Assembly: GCF_014161445.1 (NCBI RefSeq)
Contig: NZ_JABBXA010000011.1
Location: 1-64,000 of the forward strand
From: Microbispora sp. H13382
GTDB lineage: Bacteria; Actinomycetota; Actinomycetes; Streptosporangiales; Streptosporangiaceae
Direction of reading: 5' to 3'
Length of the DNA: 64,000 nucleotides
The position numbers and the translations under genes are program-made. The notes below the pieces were generated by a model. That model had not been told where the DNA came from. It saw only the letters and a list, made by a program, of their open reading frames with translations, and made no database searches. Below, one piece after another: positions 8,644-17,435 of this stretch; the first letter of the stretch is position 1, and each line of letters starts with the position of its first letter.

Positions 8644-9325
8644 AACGGCGCTCCGTTGGGCCGGGGCTGAGGAACGAGGCCCCGGACCGCCGATCGCCCC
8701 CAGCCACCGCACATCATCAGCCACTTAACAGGCGATCGTGACACGGAACCCCATGACTGACATCCTGCTTGCAAAGACGCACGCCAATCTCGCTCGATCT
8801 GCGGGAACGCTGCTTACGGCGTTGATCGTGTGCCCTGTGGCTTCCCGCTGTTTCCCCTCCTCTCCCGCCTCATCGGGCATAGTGATGTCCTCACTGAGGC
8901 GGTCTTCGGTAGAGCGCCGCGCCTCCCCACATGAGTACAGCTTTGTTCAGCCATGCCGCTCACGCGGCCGGTGACCGCTGGCCGCCGGGACCGGGTCCCA
9001 GGCCGATGCCCGGCCGTTAACGGGATTTGGCTGCCGGATGATGGAAGCCGCCACTGTCGCCATGCAACCCACGGGTCACCGCGGTGCAACCATTGAGTAT
9101 CAAGGATGTCACGGCTTAGCCCGGGGGCGAGGGTTACTCGGACAGGTTGTCCCGGAAGTCAAGGCAACCTATATTTAGGGGAGGCATGGAGTTCGGAATT
9201 GGGTCTGAGCCACCGCCGACATGCTTGAAGACGCTGGTCTCGTCATGCGCGGCCAGGCACCGCATCCTCTTCTCCCCGAGCCGATTGGACCTGATGCGTC
9301 CTTTCTGGCGAAAGGACGCATCCCT
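8644..9325. other. No recognisable gene at AICE left end
   Basis: About 680 bases with only short unsupported frames. A GC-rich imperfect hairpin lies at 8652-8688 (GGCGCTCCGTTGGGCCGGGG...CCCCGG). Otherwise nothing is identifiable. Confidence 0.5.
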
Positions 9326-10327
9326 ATGACTATCTACTCCCAGCACTCGAATCGCGGAAAAGTGCAGATCCTGGCCACCTATCGCGCGCCGGCCGGCGTC
9401 CGGTCGGTGACTGTGACGAGCGTGGAGAACATCGCGCTTGCTGCACCTTTGGTGAGTGCACTCAACGACATCTCCGCCTACGCTGCCGTCCCGATCGCTG
9501 TGCGGGACGAGCGCGGAGCGCGTGTGGCGCGCTACCCCGTCGACCACCTTGCCGTGCTCGTCGATCAGGGCGCGCGAGAGAATCTGCTGAAGGGCGCGCA
9601 CAGCCTCTGGTATGAGTACGTGAAGCTGCTGCTTCACCAGGCGCTGATCGATCTGGACGCTGCAATGTCTTCGGTGCCCGTACCGGTTCGGACGGCAGTA
9701 AGAGCCGAGATCGAAACGGAGGGGTACGCACTGATCAGGGCTGCAGAGAATCTCGACCCTGAGGAGGCGGAAGACGCGCGCTTGTGCGAGTTCGACAATC
9801 CGTTCGTCACTTTCGAAAGCCGACGTGGGAACGTCTACCTTGGCGATCCCTACTGCCTAAAAGGTGAACGCTACCGTCTGGATCGCCTCGAACAAGGCGC
9901 TTCCCGCAGACGGCTTGAACAGGCAGTCGATGATCTACGGCTTCTCTACGACGCCTATGCTCGATGCAACAACGGGCGGGCGAACCTGATCATCGACAGC
10001 TCGCTCTTCATCGAGTATGAGCCAGAGGACGAGCTGGGCCGCTACTTCCTCAGTATCTTCGCCCCTATGCCTAGCGATGATGACGACGCGTGGCAGTTGG
10101 AAATCGCGCAATGGATACCCGAGGACCCAGAGGAGGAGGACGGTCCCGCAACTGGAGAACCAGTCCTTCGCTGCGTTCGAGCAGCCCCACCTAAGGCCTC
10201 AGAGCTCATCGAAGTGCTGAATCTTAGCCAAGCGCGAGCCCAACTGGCTGATTGGGCGGTAACTCCCATTGGCGAGGCGCTCGACGGTACGACGTTCATG
10301 GTGACCCGTCGCTATGACGACCAGTAG
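9326..10327 (+). CDS. Hypothetical protein, AICE cargo
   Basis: A 333-residue protein I do not recognise. Start ATG 9326 follows GAAAGGAC; the frame is open upstream to 9221 but that part has low-complexity character. The N-terminal third is strand-rich (GKVQILATYRAPAGVRSVTV), the middle is helical (LWYEYVKLLLHQALIDLDAAM, then a charged LDPEEAEDARL segment), and the C-terminal part has acidic runs (PSDDDDAW; EDPEEEDG). No signal peptide, membrane helix or catalytic motif is visible. It is followed by a 430-bp gap with a strong hairpin and then the AIPR gene, on the same strand. As cargo beside two nuclease-type defence genes it might be defence-related, but nothing in the sequence shows that. 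Confidence 0.65.
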   Translation: MTIYSQHSNRGKVQILATYRAPAGVRSVTVTSVENIALAAPLVSALNDISAYAAVPIAVRDERGARVARYPVDHLAVLVDQGARENLLKGAHSLWYEYVKLLLHQALIDLDAAMSSVPVPVRTAVRAEIETEGYALIRAAENLDPEEAEDARLCEFDNPFVTFESRRGNVYLGDPYCLKGERYRLDRLEQGASRRRLEQAVDDLRLLYDAYARCNNGRANLIIDSSLFIEYEPEDELGRYFLSIFAPMPSDDDDAWQLEIAQWIPEDPEEEDGPATGEPVLRCVRAAPPKASELIEVLNLSQARAQLADWAVTPIGEALDGTTFMVTRRYDDQ

Positions 10328-10485
10328 AGAGTCGGGTGACGAGCTTCGTTGATGCTCCGACGGGATCACCCGGGATTCGTCATCTCGCTGCTCGGCGGTT
10401 TCGTGAACACTCTGGGGCGCAAGCGGTCTCCGTCGGCTGTATTAGCTGCTTTCTCGTTGGTTGCCCGTGAGCATCCGCGATTCCT

Positions 10486-10521
10486 CCCGTGTTCCCGTGG
10501 CATCTGGCACGGGAACACGGG
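10486..10521. repeat. Perfect 14-bp inverted repeat between cargo genes
   Basis: CCCGTGTTCCCGTG (10486-10499) and CACGGGAACACGGG (10508-10521) pair perfectly around an 8-base loop, with no T-run. It sits in the gene-free stretch 10328-10758. It could end the upstream transcript, bind a dimeric protein, or be a transfer or replication signal. Nothing else is seen in this gap. Confidence 0.7.
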
Positions 10522-10758
10522 CTGTTGCCCCTGCGGACGCACGCACCTCTCTCGAAGGGAAGAGTCGGCCGCCCTAGCGGACTGGCCAGGGGAAGCTTGT
10601 CGTGATCACCGCGTAGCCAGGGTCCCCGAATGTTGCAGTAGGTCTTCGGACCCCGCACACCACCAGGGAAGCGACAACTAAGGCGTCTTGTCGGAGATCC
10701 CTAGTTACAGAAACAGTCTCCGTGAGATGATGCCTTAGCCCGACGAAGAGAGGTTTCT

Positions 10759-12516
10759 ATGATGGCCAAGTCGCCCAGTAACGCACAGACGCTATTGATG
10801 CGCATTTTCGACACTTGGCACGCAGAAAATCTGCCCGGCGCGTCAAGCGGAACTGCGTTTGAAGTATTTGCTTCAGAGCTCGTCCTCCGTTCCTATGGGC
10901 TATCACTTGAAGAAGTGAGGCTCGGTATAGTGGGAGGCGGACAAGATGGCGCTATTGACTCCATCTACGTGTTTTTTGATGACGCACTGCTGGATGAGGA
11001 CTCCGAGGTAGTATCCGACAGTAGTAAGCCGAGCGACTTTGGTCAAGATAGGTCACTAGAACTTTGGGTAATTCAAGCCAAGAGGACGGCCGCATTCTCC
11101 GAGGAGGCAATCGATAAGCTTGAAAATTCGCTGCGCCGCCTGCTTGACCTTTCTCAGCCGTTGGACGAACTATCGTCACTCTACAACAGCGACGTTCTCG
11201 CCCGCATTGGCATCTTTCGTTCCACTTGGGAGAAGGTCCTCACGCGTCGTCCCCGAATTAGCGTCAACGTTGTATATGCAGCGCCCGGCGACCGCAAGGG
11301 TGTAAACCCGCAGGTTGAAGCCAAGCTGCTTGCGCTAAAGCATGTCGTTCTGATGGCGGTACCTGACGCGCGCCATTTAACTGTAGAACTGCTCGGAGAT
11401 GTGGAGCTTCTGGCGAAATACAACGAGAGGCCGTCATACACACTCCCAATGCGCTACCAAGAAAGCGTTACCAGCGGACAATCTCACATAGCACTTGTCG
11501 GCCTAAAGGACTACTACGACCTTATCGTAGACGAGAATGGGCGCCTGCGACGACATCTCTTTGAGATGAATGTGCGAGACTATCAAGGAAATGTCTCGGT
11601 CAATCAGGAGATCCGAAAGTCTTTGGCGAATCCAGGGAGTCCCCAATTCTGGTGGCTGAACAATGGCGTCACTATCATCTGCAGTGATGCCACGAGTGCC
11701 GGCAAGACATATTCGCTGTCGAACATCCAGATTGTTAATGGACTTCAAACCAGTCACGAAATCTATGACACGCTGAAGGTGAATCCGCCGGAGCACATCG
11801 AAGACCGTATGCTTCTCGTGCGTATTATCGTAACCACCGATTCACTCACACGCGACCAGGTCATCAGGGCCACAAATAGGCAAACAACTGTCACTGACGC
11901 GTCACTAAGAGCGACCGACGAAGTGCAACGTAACATTGAGAACTACTTTCTTACCAAAGGGTGGTACTATGACCGTAGAAAGAATTTCTACAAGAATGAC
12001 GGCAGAGATACTTCGAAGATTGTTAGCATCTCACTCGTGGGCGCGGCAATAACAGCCATGGGACTGTCCCGGCCAGACAAGTCGCGCGGGAAGCCGTCGT
12101 CACTACTTAAGAACGATGACGACTATAGATCTGTGTTCAACTCTTCAATAGACCTGGAGATCTACTTCTGGGCGGCAAAAACTCAGCGACAGATCGACGC
12201 TTTTATCGTGTCAGAAGCCGCTGACGCGACAGTTTCCCAGAAGAGTAACTTGCGATTCCATTTGTCCATGCTTGTAGCCGAACATCTTTATGGCGGGCCA
12301 CTGAGAAGCCCTCAGCAACTTCGTAGGCTTGCTCTAGAAGACGCTTCCATGTCAGGCGAGGAAGTATCCGTGCTATTTCAAGCCTTGAAAGACTGGTCAG
12401 CTGGTTACTTGAAAGCCAACGGAGTTATTCTGGAAAGGGCCACGAAGGCTCAGCGTTTCAGTGATTTCCTGCTAAGTCGCGCCGCGAAGCATAGGGCCAG
12501 CATTCAGGAGTCTTGA
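10759..12516 (+). CDS. AIPR-family abortive phage infection protein with N-terminal nuclease-like region
   Basis: A 585-residue protein. Residues about 240-480 match the AIPR (abortive phage resistance) family: LKDYYDLIVDENGRLRRHLF, NVRDYQGNVSVNQEI, FWWLNNGVTIICSDA, IQIVNGLQTSHEIYD and RATNRQTTVTDASLRATD. The N-terminal part has a PD-(D/E)XK-like core: GGGQDGAIDSIYVF followed by LWVIQAKR, where D and Q-A-K would be the metal and catalytic residues. The family is linked to abortive infection; this protein probably cleaves nucleic acid on infection (inference). The gene is visibly richer in A+T and uses rarer codons than its neighbours, a sign of transfer. ATG 10759/10762 follows GAGAGG. Two tandem GC hairpins follow it, then an IS481 element. 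Confidence 0.88.
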   Translation: MMAKSPSNAQTLLMRIFDTWHAENLPGASSGTAFEVFASELVLRSYGLSLEEVRLGIVGGGQDGAIDSIYVFFDDALLDEDSEVVSDSSKPSDFGQDRSLELWVIQAKRTAAFSEEAIDKLENSLRRLLDLSQPLDELSSLYNSDVLARIGIFRSTWEKVLTRRPRISVNVVYAAPGDRKGVNPQVEAKLLALKHVVLMAVPDARHLTVELLGDVELLAKYNERPSYTLPMRYQESVTSGQSHIALVGLKDYYDLIVDENGRLRRHLFEMNVRDYQGNVSVNQEIRKSLANPGSPQFWWLNNGVTIICSDATSAGKTYSLSNIQIVNGLQTSHEIYDTLKVNPPEHIEDRMLLVRIIVTTDSLTRDQVIRATNRQTTVTDASLRATDEVQRNIENYFLTKGWYYDRRKNFYKNDGRDTSKIVSISLVGAAITAMGLSRPDKSRGKPSSLLKNDDDYRSVFNSSIDLEIYFWAAKTQRQIDAFIVSEAADATVSQKSNLRFHLSMLVAEHLYGGPLRSPQQLRRLALEDASMSGEEVSVLFQALKDWSAGYLKANGVILERATKAQRFSDFLLSRAAKHRASIQES

Positions 12517-12630
12517 CCGATCTCTTGAGGGTGATGCACCAGGCCAGTCGACGGGCAACGGCGATGAGAAGTAGGAGGGAATCATCTCTGGCAGCGGCCT
12601 GGAGCCGGCCGCGCGCGAGAACGGCCTCCA

Positions 12631-12688
12631 GGCCGCACGCGCAGCGTGCGGCCGGGCGTAGGGCCGCGAGGCGGCGCGGAGCGCCGCC
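12631..12688. terminator. Two tandem GC hairpins after the AIPR gene
   Basis: GGCCGCACGC (12631-12640) pairs with GCGTGCGGCC (12644-12653), and GGCGGCGC (12670-12677) pairs with GCGCCGCC (12681-12688). Both loops are three bases. Neither is followed by a real T-run, so they may be weak terminators or mRNA-stabilising stems. Confidence 0.55.
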
Positions 12689-12719
12689 CTTGATACCTAC
12701 AAGCACAACTCGGCAAAAC

Positions 12720-12733
12720 TGACGTGTGCAGGC
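12720..12733. repeat. Left 14-bp target-site duplication of the IS481 element
   Basis: TGACGTGTGCAGGC here is repeated exactly at 14729-14742 on the other side of the element. The perfect duplication marks a clean transposition into the gap between the AIPR gene and the Mrr-like gene. Confidence 0.9.
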
Positions 12734-14728
12734 TGTCCTGTCCCGCGACATGCTTGACACATCAGTCCCAGGACATGTTTGACGGGTGCCGTTTTCGGTC
12801 GATCTTTCGTGCGTCGTTTGCGGGTGGCGCGCGTCGGGAGGCCGGGATTGGCCCTGGTCGATTTGTCCGTTGTCGAGCAGCGTTATCGGGCGGTTTTGGC
12901 GGTCCTCGCCGGGGCGAGTGTGAGCGAGACCGCCGCTCAGGTCGGGGTGTCGCGGCAGACGATGCATTCCTGGCTGCGCCGCTATCGGGAATCCGGTTTG
13001 TCGGGGTTGGTCGACCGTTCCCGCCGTCCGAAGTCGTCGCCGTCGCAGTTATCGGCGGAGGTGGAGGTGATGGTGTGTGAGCTGCGGCGCGAGCATCCGC
13101 GGTGGGGTCCTGTCCGGCTGGTGCACGAGGCAAAGCGCCTGGGGGTGGATCCGGTGCCGTCGCGGATGGCGGTGTATCGGGCGCTGGTGCGTCACGGCCT
13201 GGTGAATCCGCGGCAGCGGCGCAAACGCCGGGAGGACTACCTGCGGTGGGAGCGGCCTGCGCCGATGCAGTTGTGGCAGATGGACATCGTCGGTGGGGTG
13301 TTCCTGGCCGACGGCACTGAGGCGAAGGTCGTCACCGGGGTCGATGACCATTCCCGCTACTGCGTGATCGCCTCTGTGGTGGCTCGTCCGACCGGGCGGG
13401 CGGTGTGCCTGGCCTTCGCCCAGGCGCTGCAGAGGTTCGGGGTGCCGGAGGAGGTGCTGACGGACAATGGCAAGCAGTTCACCGACCGGTTCGGCAAGGG
13501 CGGGGAGGTGCTGTTCGACCGGATCTGCCGGGACAACGGCATCGCGCATCGGCTGACTCAGCCGCGTTCGCCGACCACGACGGGGAAGGTCGAGCGGTTC
13601 CATCAGACGCTGCGCCGCGAACTGCTCGATGACGGGGTGCCGTTTGAGGACCTGGCGGCGGCGCAGGCCGCCTTAGACGCGTGGGTGATCGAGTACAACA
13701 CCCGGCGGCCGCATCAGGCGATCGGCATGGCCTGTCCAGCCGAGCGGTTCACCCCTGCGGCCGACCCCTGGGAGGAGCTGCTGCCGCTGCGGCTGCCCGG
13801 CGCGCTCAAGGCGGTCGACGGGCAGGCCGCCCCGCCGCAGCCGGCACCAGCACCACAGATCCCCGCACCGGTCCAGGTTCCGGATCAACGGGACACTCCT
13901 CCGGTCGCCGGCCAGGAGCCGCCCAGGCGGTGGTCGGGCGGGCCGGTGGAGTTCGATCGCGTCGTTCCGGCCAGCGGCAACATGTTCGTGGCGGGACGCC
14001 AGTTCTGGCTCGGCCCGGACCGGGCCGGGGTGATGGTGACGTTCTGGGCTGGCACCGACGTCATCCACCTGCTGGTCGCCGGGGTGCGGATCAAGAGCTT
14101 CCGCTCGCACCTGTCGAACGCCGACCTGGCCAAACTCGCCGCCGCCGGGGGACGCGCAGCCGGGCCGGCGCCGCTGCCGCCCGCCGAGCCGGGAACGGCG
14201 GTGGAGGTGGATCGGACCGTCAGCCGCTCGGGCACGGTCAGCCTGGCCGGACGCGTCGTGCTGGCCGCCGAGATCCTGGGCGGCCGTCGGGTGACCGTCC
14301 GGATCGAGGAGCACACGTTGATGTTCTTCGACCCCGACACCCGGGAGCTGCTCCGGACCCGGCCTAATCCGATCAGCTGGGACCGGGTGCGGCATCTACG
14401 CGACGCCCGCCCGGCTGGGCCGCCACCGAGGCCCTCGGCCGAGCCGGTCACGGTGCAGCGGGTCGCCAGCAACAGCGGCGTCATCATGGTCGTCGGGCAG
14501 AAGGTCGCCCTCGGACGCATCCACGCCCGCGCGATCGTCACGGTGCACGTCAGCGACACCACGCTGACGATCGAACTGCCCGACGACACCCGCGTGGTCC
14601 GCCGCACCACCACTCAACCCGTCCGCAGCGTCAAAGCGGCCCGGCCCCGCAAGGCCGGTCATGTTTCCTAGGGTGCCCGTCAAGCATGTGGTGGGACAGA
14701 ACTGTCAATCATGTTGTGGGACTAGACA
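12734..14728 (+). mobile_element. Complete IS481-family insertion sequence
   Basis: A 1995-bp element. The left end (TGTCCTGTCCCGCGACATGC...) matches the reverse of the right end (TGTCTAGTCCCACAACATGA...) imperfectly over roughly 57 bases. Each end holds two CATGNTTGAC words; at the left they lie at 12749-12758 and 12774-12783, and they are probable transposase-binding sites. It carries one transposase gene and is flanked by a perfect 14-bp target duplication. Confidence 0.92.
12848..14671 (+). CDS. IS481-family transposase with long C-terminal extension
   Basis: A DDE transposase of about 607 residues. The N-terminal HTH (ETAAQVGVSRQTMHSWLRRY) is followed by an integrase core with WQMDIVGG, VLTDNGKQF and TTTGKVERFHQTLRREL giving D, D and E. 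Usual IS481 transposases are near 320 residues; this one carries about 270 more, a proline-rich linker then two or three related beta-rich segments (FDRVVPASGNMFVAGRQFWLG; VDRTVSRSGTVSLAGRVVLA; VQRVASNSGVIMVVGQKVALG) seen in larger actinobacterial members. TTG 12848 with GGGAG seven bases upstream is the best start; the open frame reaches back to 12779. Confidence 0.9.
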   Translation: MALVDLSVVEQRYRAVLAVLAGASVSETAAQVGVSRQTMHSWLRRYRESGLSGLVDRSRRPKSSPSQLSAEVEVMVCELRREHPRWGPVRLVHEAKRLGVDPVPSRMAVYRALVRHGLVNPRQRRKRREDYLRWERPAPMQLWQMDIVGGVFLADGTEAKVVTGVDDHSRYCVIASVVARPTGRAVCLAFAQALQRFGVPEEVLTDNGKQFTDRFGKGGEVLFDRICRDNGIAHRLTQPRSPTTTGKVERFHQTLRRELLDDGVPFEDLAAAQAALDAWVIEYNTRRPHQAIGMACPAERFTPAADPWEELLPLRLPGALKAVDGQAAPPQPAPAPQIPAPVQVPDQRDTPPVAGQEPPRRWSGGPVEFDRVVPASGNMFVAGRQFWLGPDRAGVMVTFWAGTDVIHLLVAGVRIKSFRSHLSNADLAKLAAAGGRAAGPAPLPPAEPGTAVEVDRTVSRSGTVSLAGRVVLAAEILGGRRVTVRIEEHTLMFFDPDTRELLRTRPNPISWDRVRHLRDARPAGPPPRPSAEPVTVQRVASNSGVIMVVGQKVALGRIHARAIVTVHVSDTTLTIELPDDTRVVRRTTTQPVRSVKAARPRKAGHVS

Positions 14729-14742
14729 TGACGTGTGCAGGC
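14729..14742. repeat. Right 14-bp target-site duplication of the IS481 element
   Basis: An exact copy of 12720-12733. Confidence 0.9.
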
Positions 14743-14795
14743 TTCCGTATAGGTCGCAGAACGACAAGCGCGGGCCCTTGCGGAGGTGCTTGAGC

Positions 14796-16403
14796 CTACG
14801 CGGGATCGCGCCACTCATCCGGGGGAACTATCTTTGCCTGTACTCCAGCGTGTTCCTCAAGTAGGTAGAGAAGGTTGGCGCCGTCAATCAGCTCGATCGG
14901 CTTATTCTTTGCAAATTCGAATGACGCTTGACCATATCCGGCTGTCGTCACAAGGATGCCCTTGCTTGCACCCTCGTTTTGTAGTGTGCCAAACAAATCG
15001 CGGACCGCCGATACTCCCACGGTGTTCTTATAGCGCTTCGCCTGAATCACTACCTTCCCTCCGAAGATGGGGCGAGGGTCGTAGGCAATGCAATCGACGC
15101 CGCCATCTCGTGAAGCTCGTGTCTGTCGCGCTTCGAGGCCCATCTTTGTGAAAAGGTTTTGGATCAGCGCTTCGAACTCTCCGGGGGAAAGGTCCATGAG
15201 ATTGGGCCTACTGTCAACAATCGACAGAGCGTCAGACTCCTCCACGAAGCGGGCATCCACCATGTTGAACTCGAGCACCGGGCGGACCGGCGTAAGTTCT
15301 ACGGGGCTCTTGGAAACTCCTGCAGACAGGTGCTGAAGGCACTTGAGCGGGTCAACATGCGCAAGGTCGAGCGCTCCGAAAGTGTCACGGGTGGTGCGAA
15401 GCGTGATCAGGCACGGACGGATCTTCTGTCCCGAGGCTGGATCGATCGTGTCAACGACGCCATTGAATACAACTACGTCCAAGTGCCGTCCACGATCAGC
15501 TTCGAATAATTCGTGGACTGTCCTGAGCGCGACCTGAGCGATTGCGGCTGCATAGGTGCTCTTGATTTGCGTAGCTGGGCGGGGTGATTCGTTGATGGAG
15601 TCTGTGCTCTTCACGTACCGGTGCTGCTTAACTGCAGGCACGATGTCTACAGTTGGTAGCTCATACTCGACGACCAGTTGCCGCGACTCCGGAACAAAAG
15701 CAATCTTGAAGTGCTGAGGGAAGCCGTCAGGGTAGCTCGAACGCTGTAAGACCATGTCGTAGTAGGAGACGACCGCGTCCGGGTCGCCCGACTCGTATTC
15801 GTTACGAAAGGCATCGATCTCGGCGTGCTGTCGAGCGGCGTCAGCCTTCCTGGCGCTCACCATGCCTTCATAGGCGGCCCTCGCTTCCGCCAATGCCTGG
15901 GTTCGGGCGCGCTCCTGTGCCTGATGCTGTGCCGTGGCCTGCTGGAACTTCCCCTGCGCAGCGGTTAACGCCTGCTGGTACTTCGACTTACCGAATAGCT
16001 TTCCCACGCCCGTCGGCTCAGCTGGCGCGAACTGCTCCCACTGCGGTGCCGGAGTGGGAACTTCTAGGTGTCTATGCTGCCAGGCTGGGATCGTGGCGGG
16101 TCTTTTGAGCGACTCGAAGTCGATGTGGTCATCGACCTGCAGGGTAGCCTGCAGAATCGTGGCGAGCGCCTGCATGCGGAGCTCCAAGGCCTCGTTCATC
16201 GCTGCGACATCAGCAGCGCGGGACTCCTGGTAGAGCCGCTTGCGTTCCTTCTCCTCCGCAGCTTGGGCACGAGCGTAGGCGGCTCTGGCCCGTTCGGCGT
16301 TGCGTTGGGCTGCCTGCTGAGCTCTGATCTGCTGCGCCTGAGCGCGAGCTGCCTCCCGCTGCATCTGTGCAATCGTTGCCGCGAGGGAACGCCGCCGAGC
16401 CAC
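14796..16403 (-). CDS. Mrr-like restriction endonuclease with N-terminal coiled coil
   Basis: A 535-residue protein. Residues about 1-75 are a charged, alanine-rich coiled coil (MQREAARAQAQQIRAQQAAQ). A middle region of about 250 residues is of unknown fold. The C-terminal 140 residues are an Mrr-type PD-(D/E)XK nuclease: LMDLSPGEFEALIQNLF, DGGVDCIAYD, VVIQAKRYKNTV and GILVTTAGYG. Mrr enzymes cut modified DNA, so this is a candidate type IV restriction enzyme or a phage-sensing nuclease. It faces the AIPR gene across the IS481 element, so the pair may be separate defence genes in the AICE cargo. Start ATG 16403; the 219 bases to the next gene hold nothing recognised. Confidence 0.87.
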   Translation of the reverse strand: MARRRSLAATIAQMQREAARAQAQQIRAQQAAQRNAERARAAYARAQAAEEKERKRLYQESRAADVAAMNEALELRMQALATILQATLQVDDHIDFESLKRPATIPAWQHRHLEVPTPAPQWEQFAPAEPTGVGKLFGKSKYQQALTAAQGKFQQATAQHQAQERARTQALAEARAAYEGMVSARKADAARQHAEIDAFRNEYESGDPDAVVSYYDMVLQRSSYPDGFPQHFKIAFVPESRQLVVEYELPTVDIVPAVKQHRYVKSTDSINESPRPATQIKSTYAAAIAQVALRTVHELFEADRGRHLDVVVFNGVVDTIDPASGQKIRPCLITLRTTRDTFGALDLAHVDPLKCLQHLSAGVSKSPVELTPVRPVLEFNMVDARFVEESDALSIVDSRPNLMDLSPGEFEALIQNLFTKMGLEARQTRASRDGGVDCIAYDPRPIFGGKVVIQAKRYKNTVGVSAVRDLFGTLQNEGASKGILVTTAGYGQASFEFAKNKPIELIDGANLLYLLEEHAGVQAKIVPPDEWRDPA

Positions 16404-16622
16404 TGGTTCTCCCTACGTTCTCTGAAATCCGACCGCCCCGACTAGCAGAAGCAGTGGCAAGGGCATTCCAGGCTCCTGCTCCTTATCGCCTTATATCGTT
16501 CCAGAGCGTACACCGCAGGCCTCAGTGCAAAAGTGTCGCATATGCACCAAAACGCCCGTTGCGTACGTTTATGTATCCTGTTGAGGCGTACAGTCTGCGG
16601 CAGCGATCACAAGGCCGGCAGG

Positions 16623-17435
16623 CTAGGCCGTACGGTCTGCGTCCTTCTCGGCTCCTGCGACCAGTTCGACGAGGTCGGCGAGGATTTTCGGGGCTGCGGC
16701 GATGGTGGCTCGGGCCCTCATCGTGTGGGGGGTGCCGTCGATGTCGGTGACGGTGGCTCCGGCTTCGCGGGCGATGAGGACGCCTGCGGCGGTGTCCCAG
16801 GGGTTGTTGGACAGCATGATGCAGGCGTCGGTCTTGCCTTCGGCGACCCATGCGAGATCCACGGCGGCGGAGCCGAACATGCGAACGCGCTGAACGCGTG
16901 TGGCGAGCTGGTAGTTGAGTGGGAGGCGGACGCGGTTCTTGGCCTCGGCGCCCTTGCCTACGGCGTAGTCGCCGACGGAGACGATGGCGGCCTCCAGGGC
17001 GTCGGTGGTGCTGGCACTGATGGGGTGGCCGTTGGCGGTGGCGCCGGCCGTTTCGGCTGCGGCGTAGCGGGTGGCGAGGAAGGGAAGGTCGATCACGCCG
17101 AGGATGGAGCGGTCGTGGTCGATCAGGCCCAGGGAGGTGCCGCAGAGGGGGATGCCGTGGGTGAAGTTGGCGGTGCCGTCGAGTGGGTCGAGTGCCCACA
17201 TGAGGCCGTCGCCGGCATGGGTGATTCCTTCCTCTTCGCCGAGGAACCCGATCTCCGGGGTCTCTCGGGATAGGAAGTCGCGTAGGGCGTGCTCGACGGC
17301 GTAGTCCACTTCGGTGACCATGTCGCGGTCGCCTTTGGCGGTGACGATGCCGGGGAGCTTGGTGGTGATGATTTGGCTGGCGATGGTGACGGCCTGCTCA
17401 GCTATGGGCAGTAGCGCGCGGGCGTCAAGGGTCAT
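16623..17435 (-). CDS. Inositol monophosphatase family protein
   Basis: A 270-residue Mg-dependent phosphatase of the IMPase/FBPase/CysQ fold. The metal-binding motifs are clear: GFLGEEEG, DPLDGTANFTHGIPLCGTSL and WDTAAGVLIAREAGA. Substrates in the family include inositol-1-phosphate, histidinol phosphate and PAP, and the sequence does not choose among them. It begins at ATG 17435, which overlaps the TGA of the upstream regulator by four bases (ATGA), so the two are translationally coupled. This small phosphatase-regulator pair on the AICE suggests a nucleotide- or sugar-phosphate-linked signalling job, but that is inference. Confidence 0.88.
   Translation of the reverse strand: MTLDARALLPIAEQAVTIASQIITTKLPGIVTAKGDRDMVTEVDYAVEHALRDFLSRETPEIGFLGEEEGITHAGDGLMWALDPLDGTANFTHGIPLCGTSLGLIDHDRSILGVIDLPFLATRYAAAETAGATANGHPISASTTDALEAAIVSVGDYAVGKGAEAKNRVRLPLNYQLATRVQRVRMFGSAAVDLAWVAEGKTDACIMLSNNPWDTAAGVLIAREAGATVTDIDGTPHTMRARATIAAAPKILADLVELVAGAEKDADRTA

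Noticed and set aside
8487..8741. Frame over att1 (and similar at 26.8 and 47.6 kb) beginning GAPGTRTLNRRIKS
   Set aside because: This is the well-known false protein produced by translating the opposite strand of a tRNA 3' half; the sequence is an att site.
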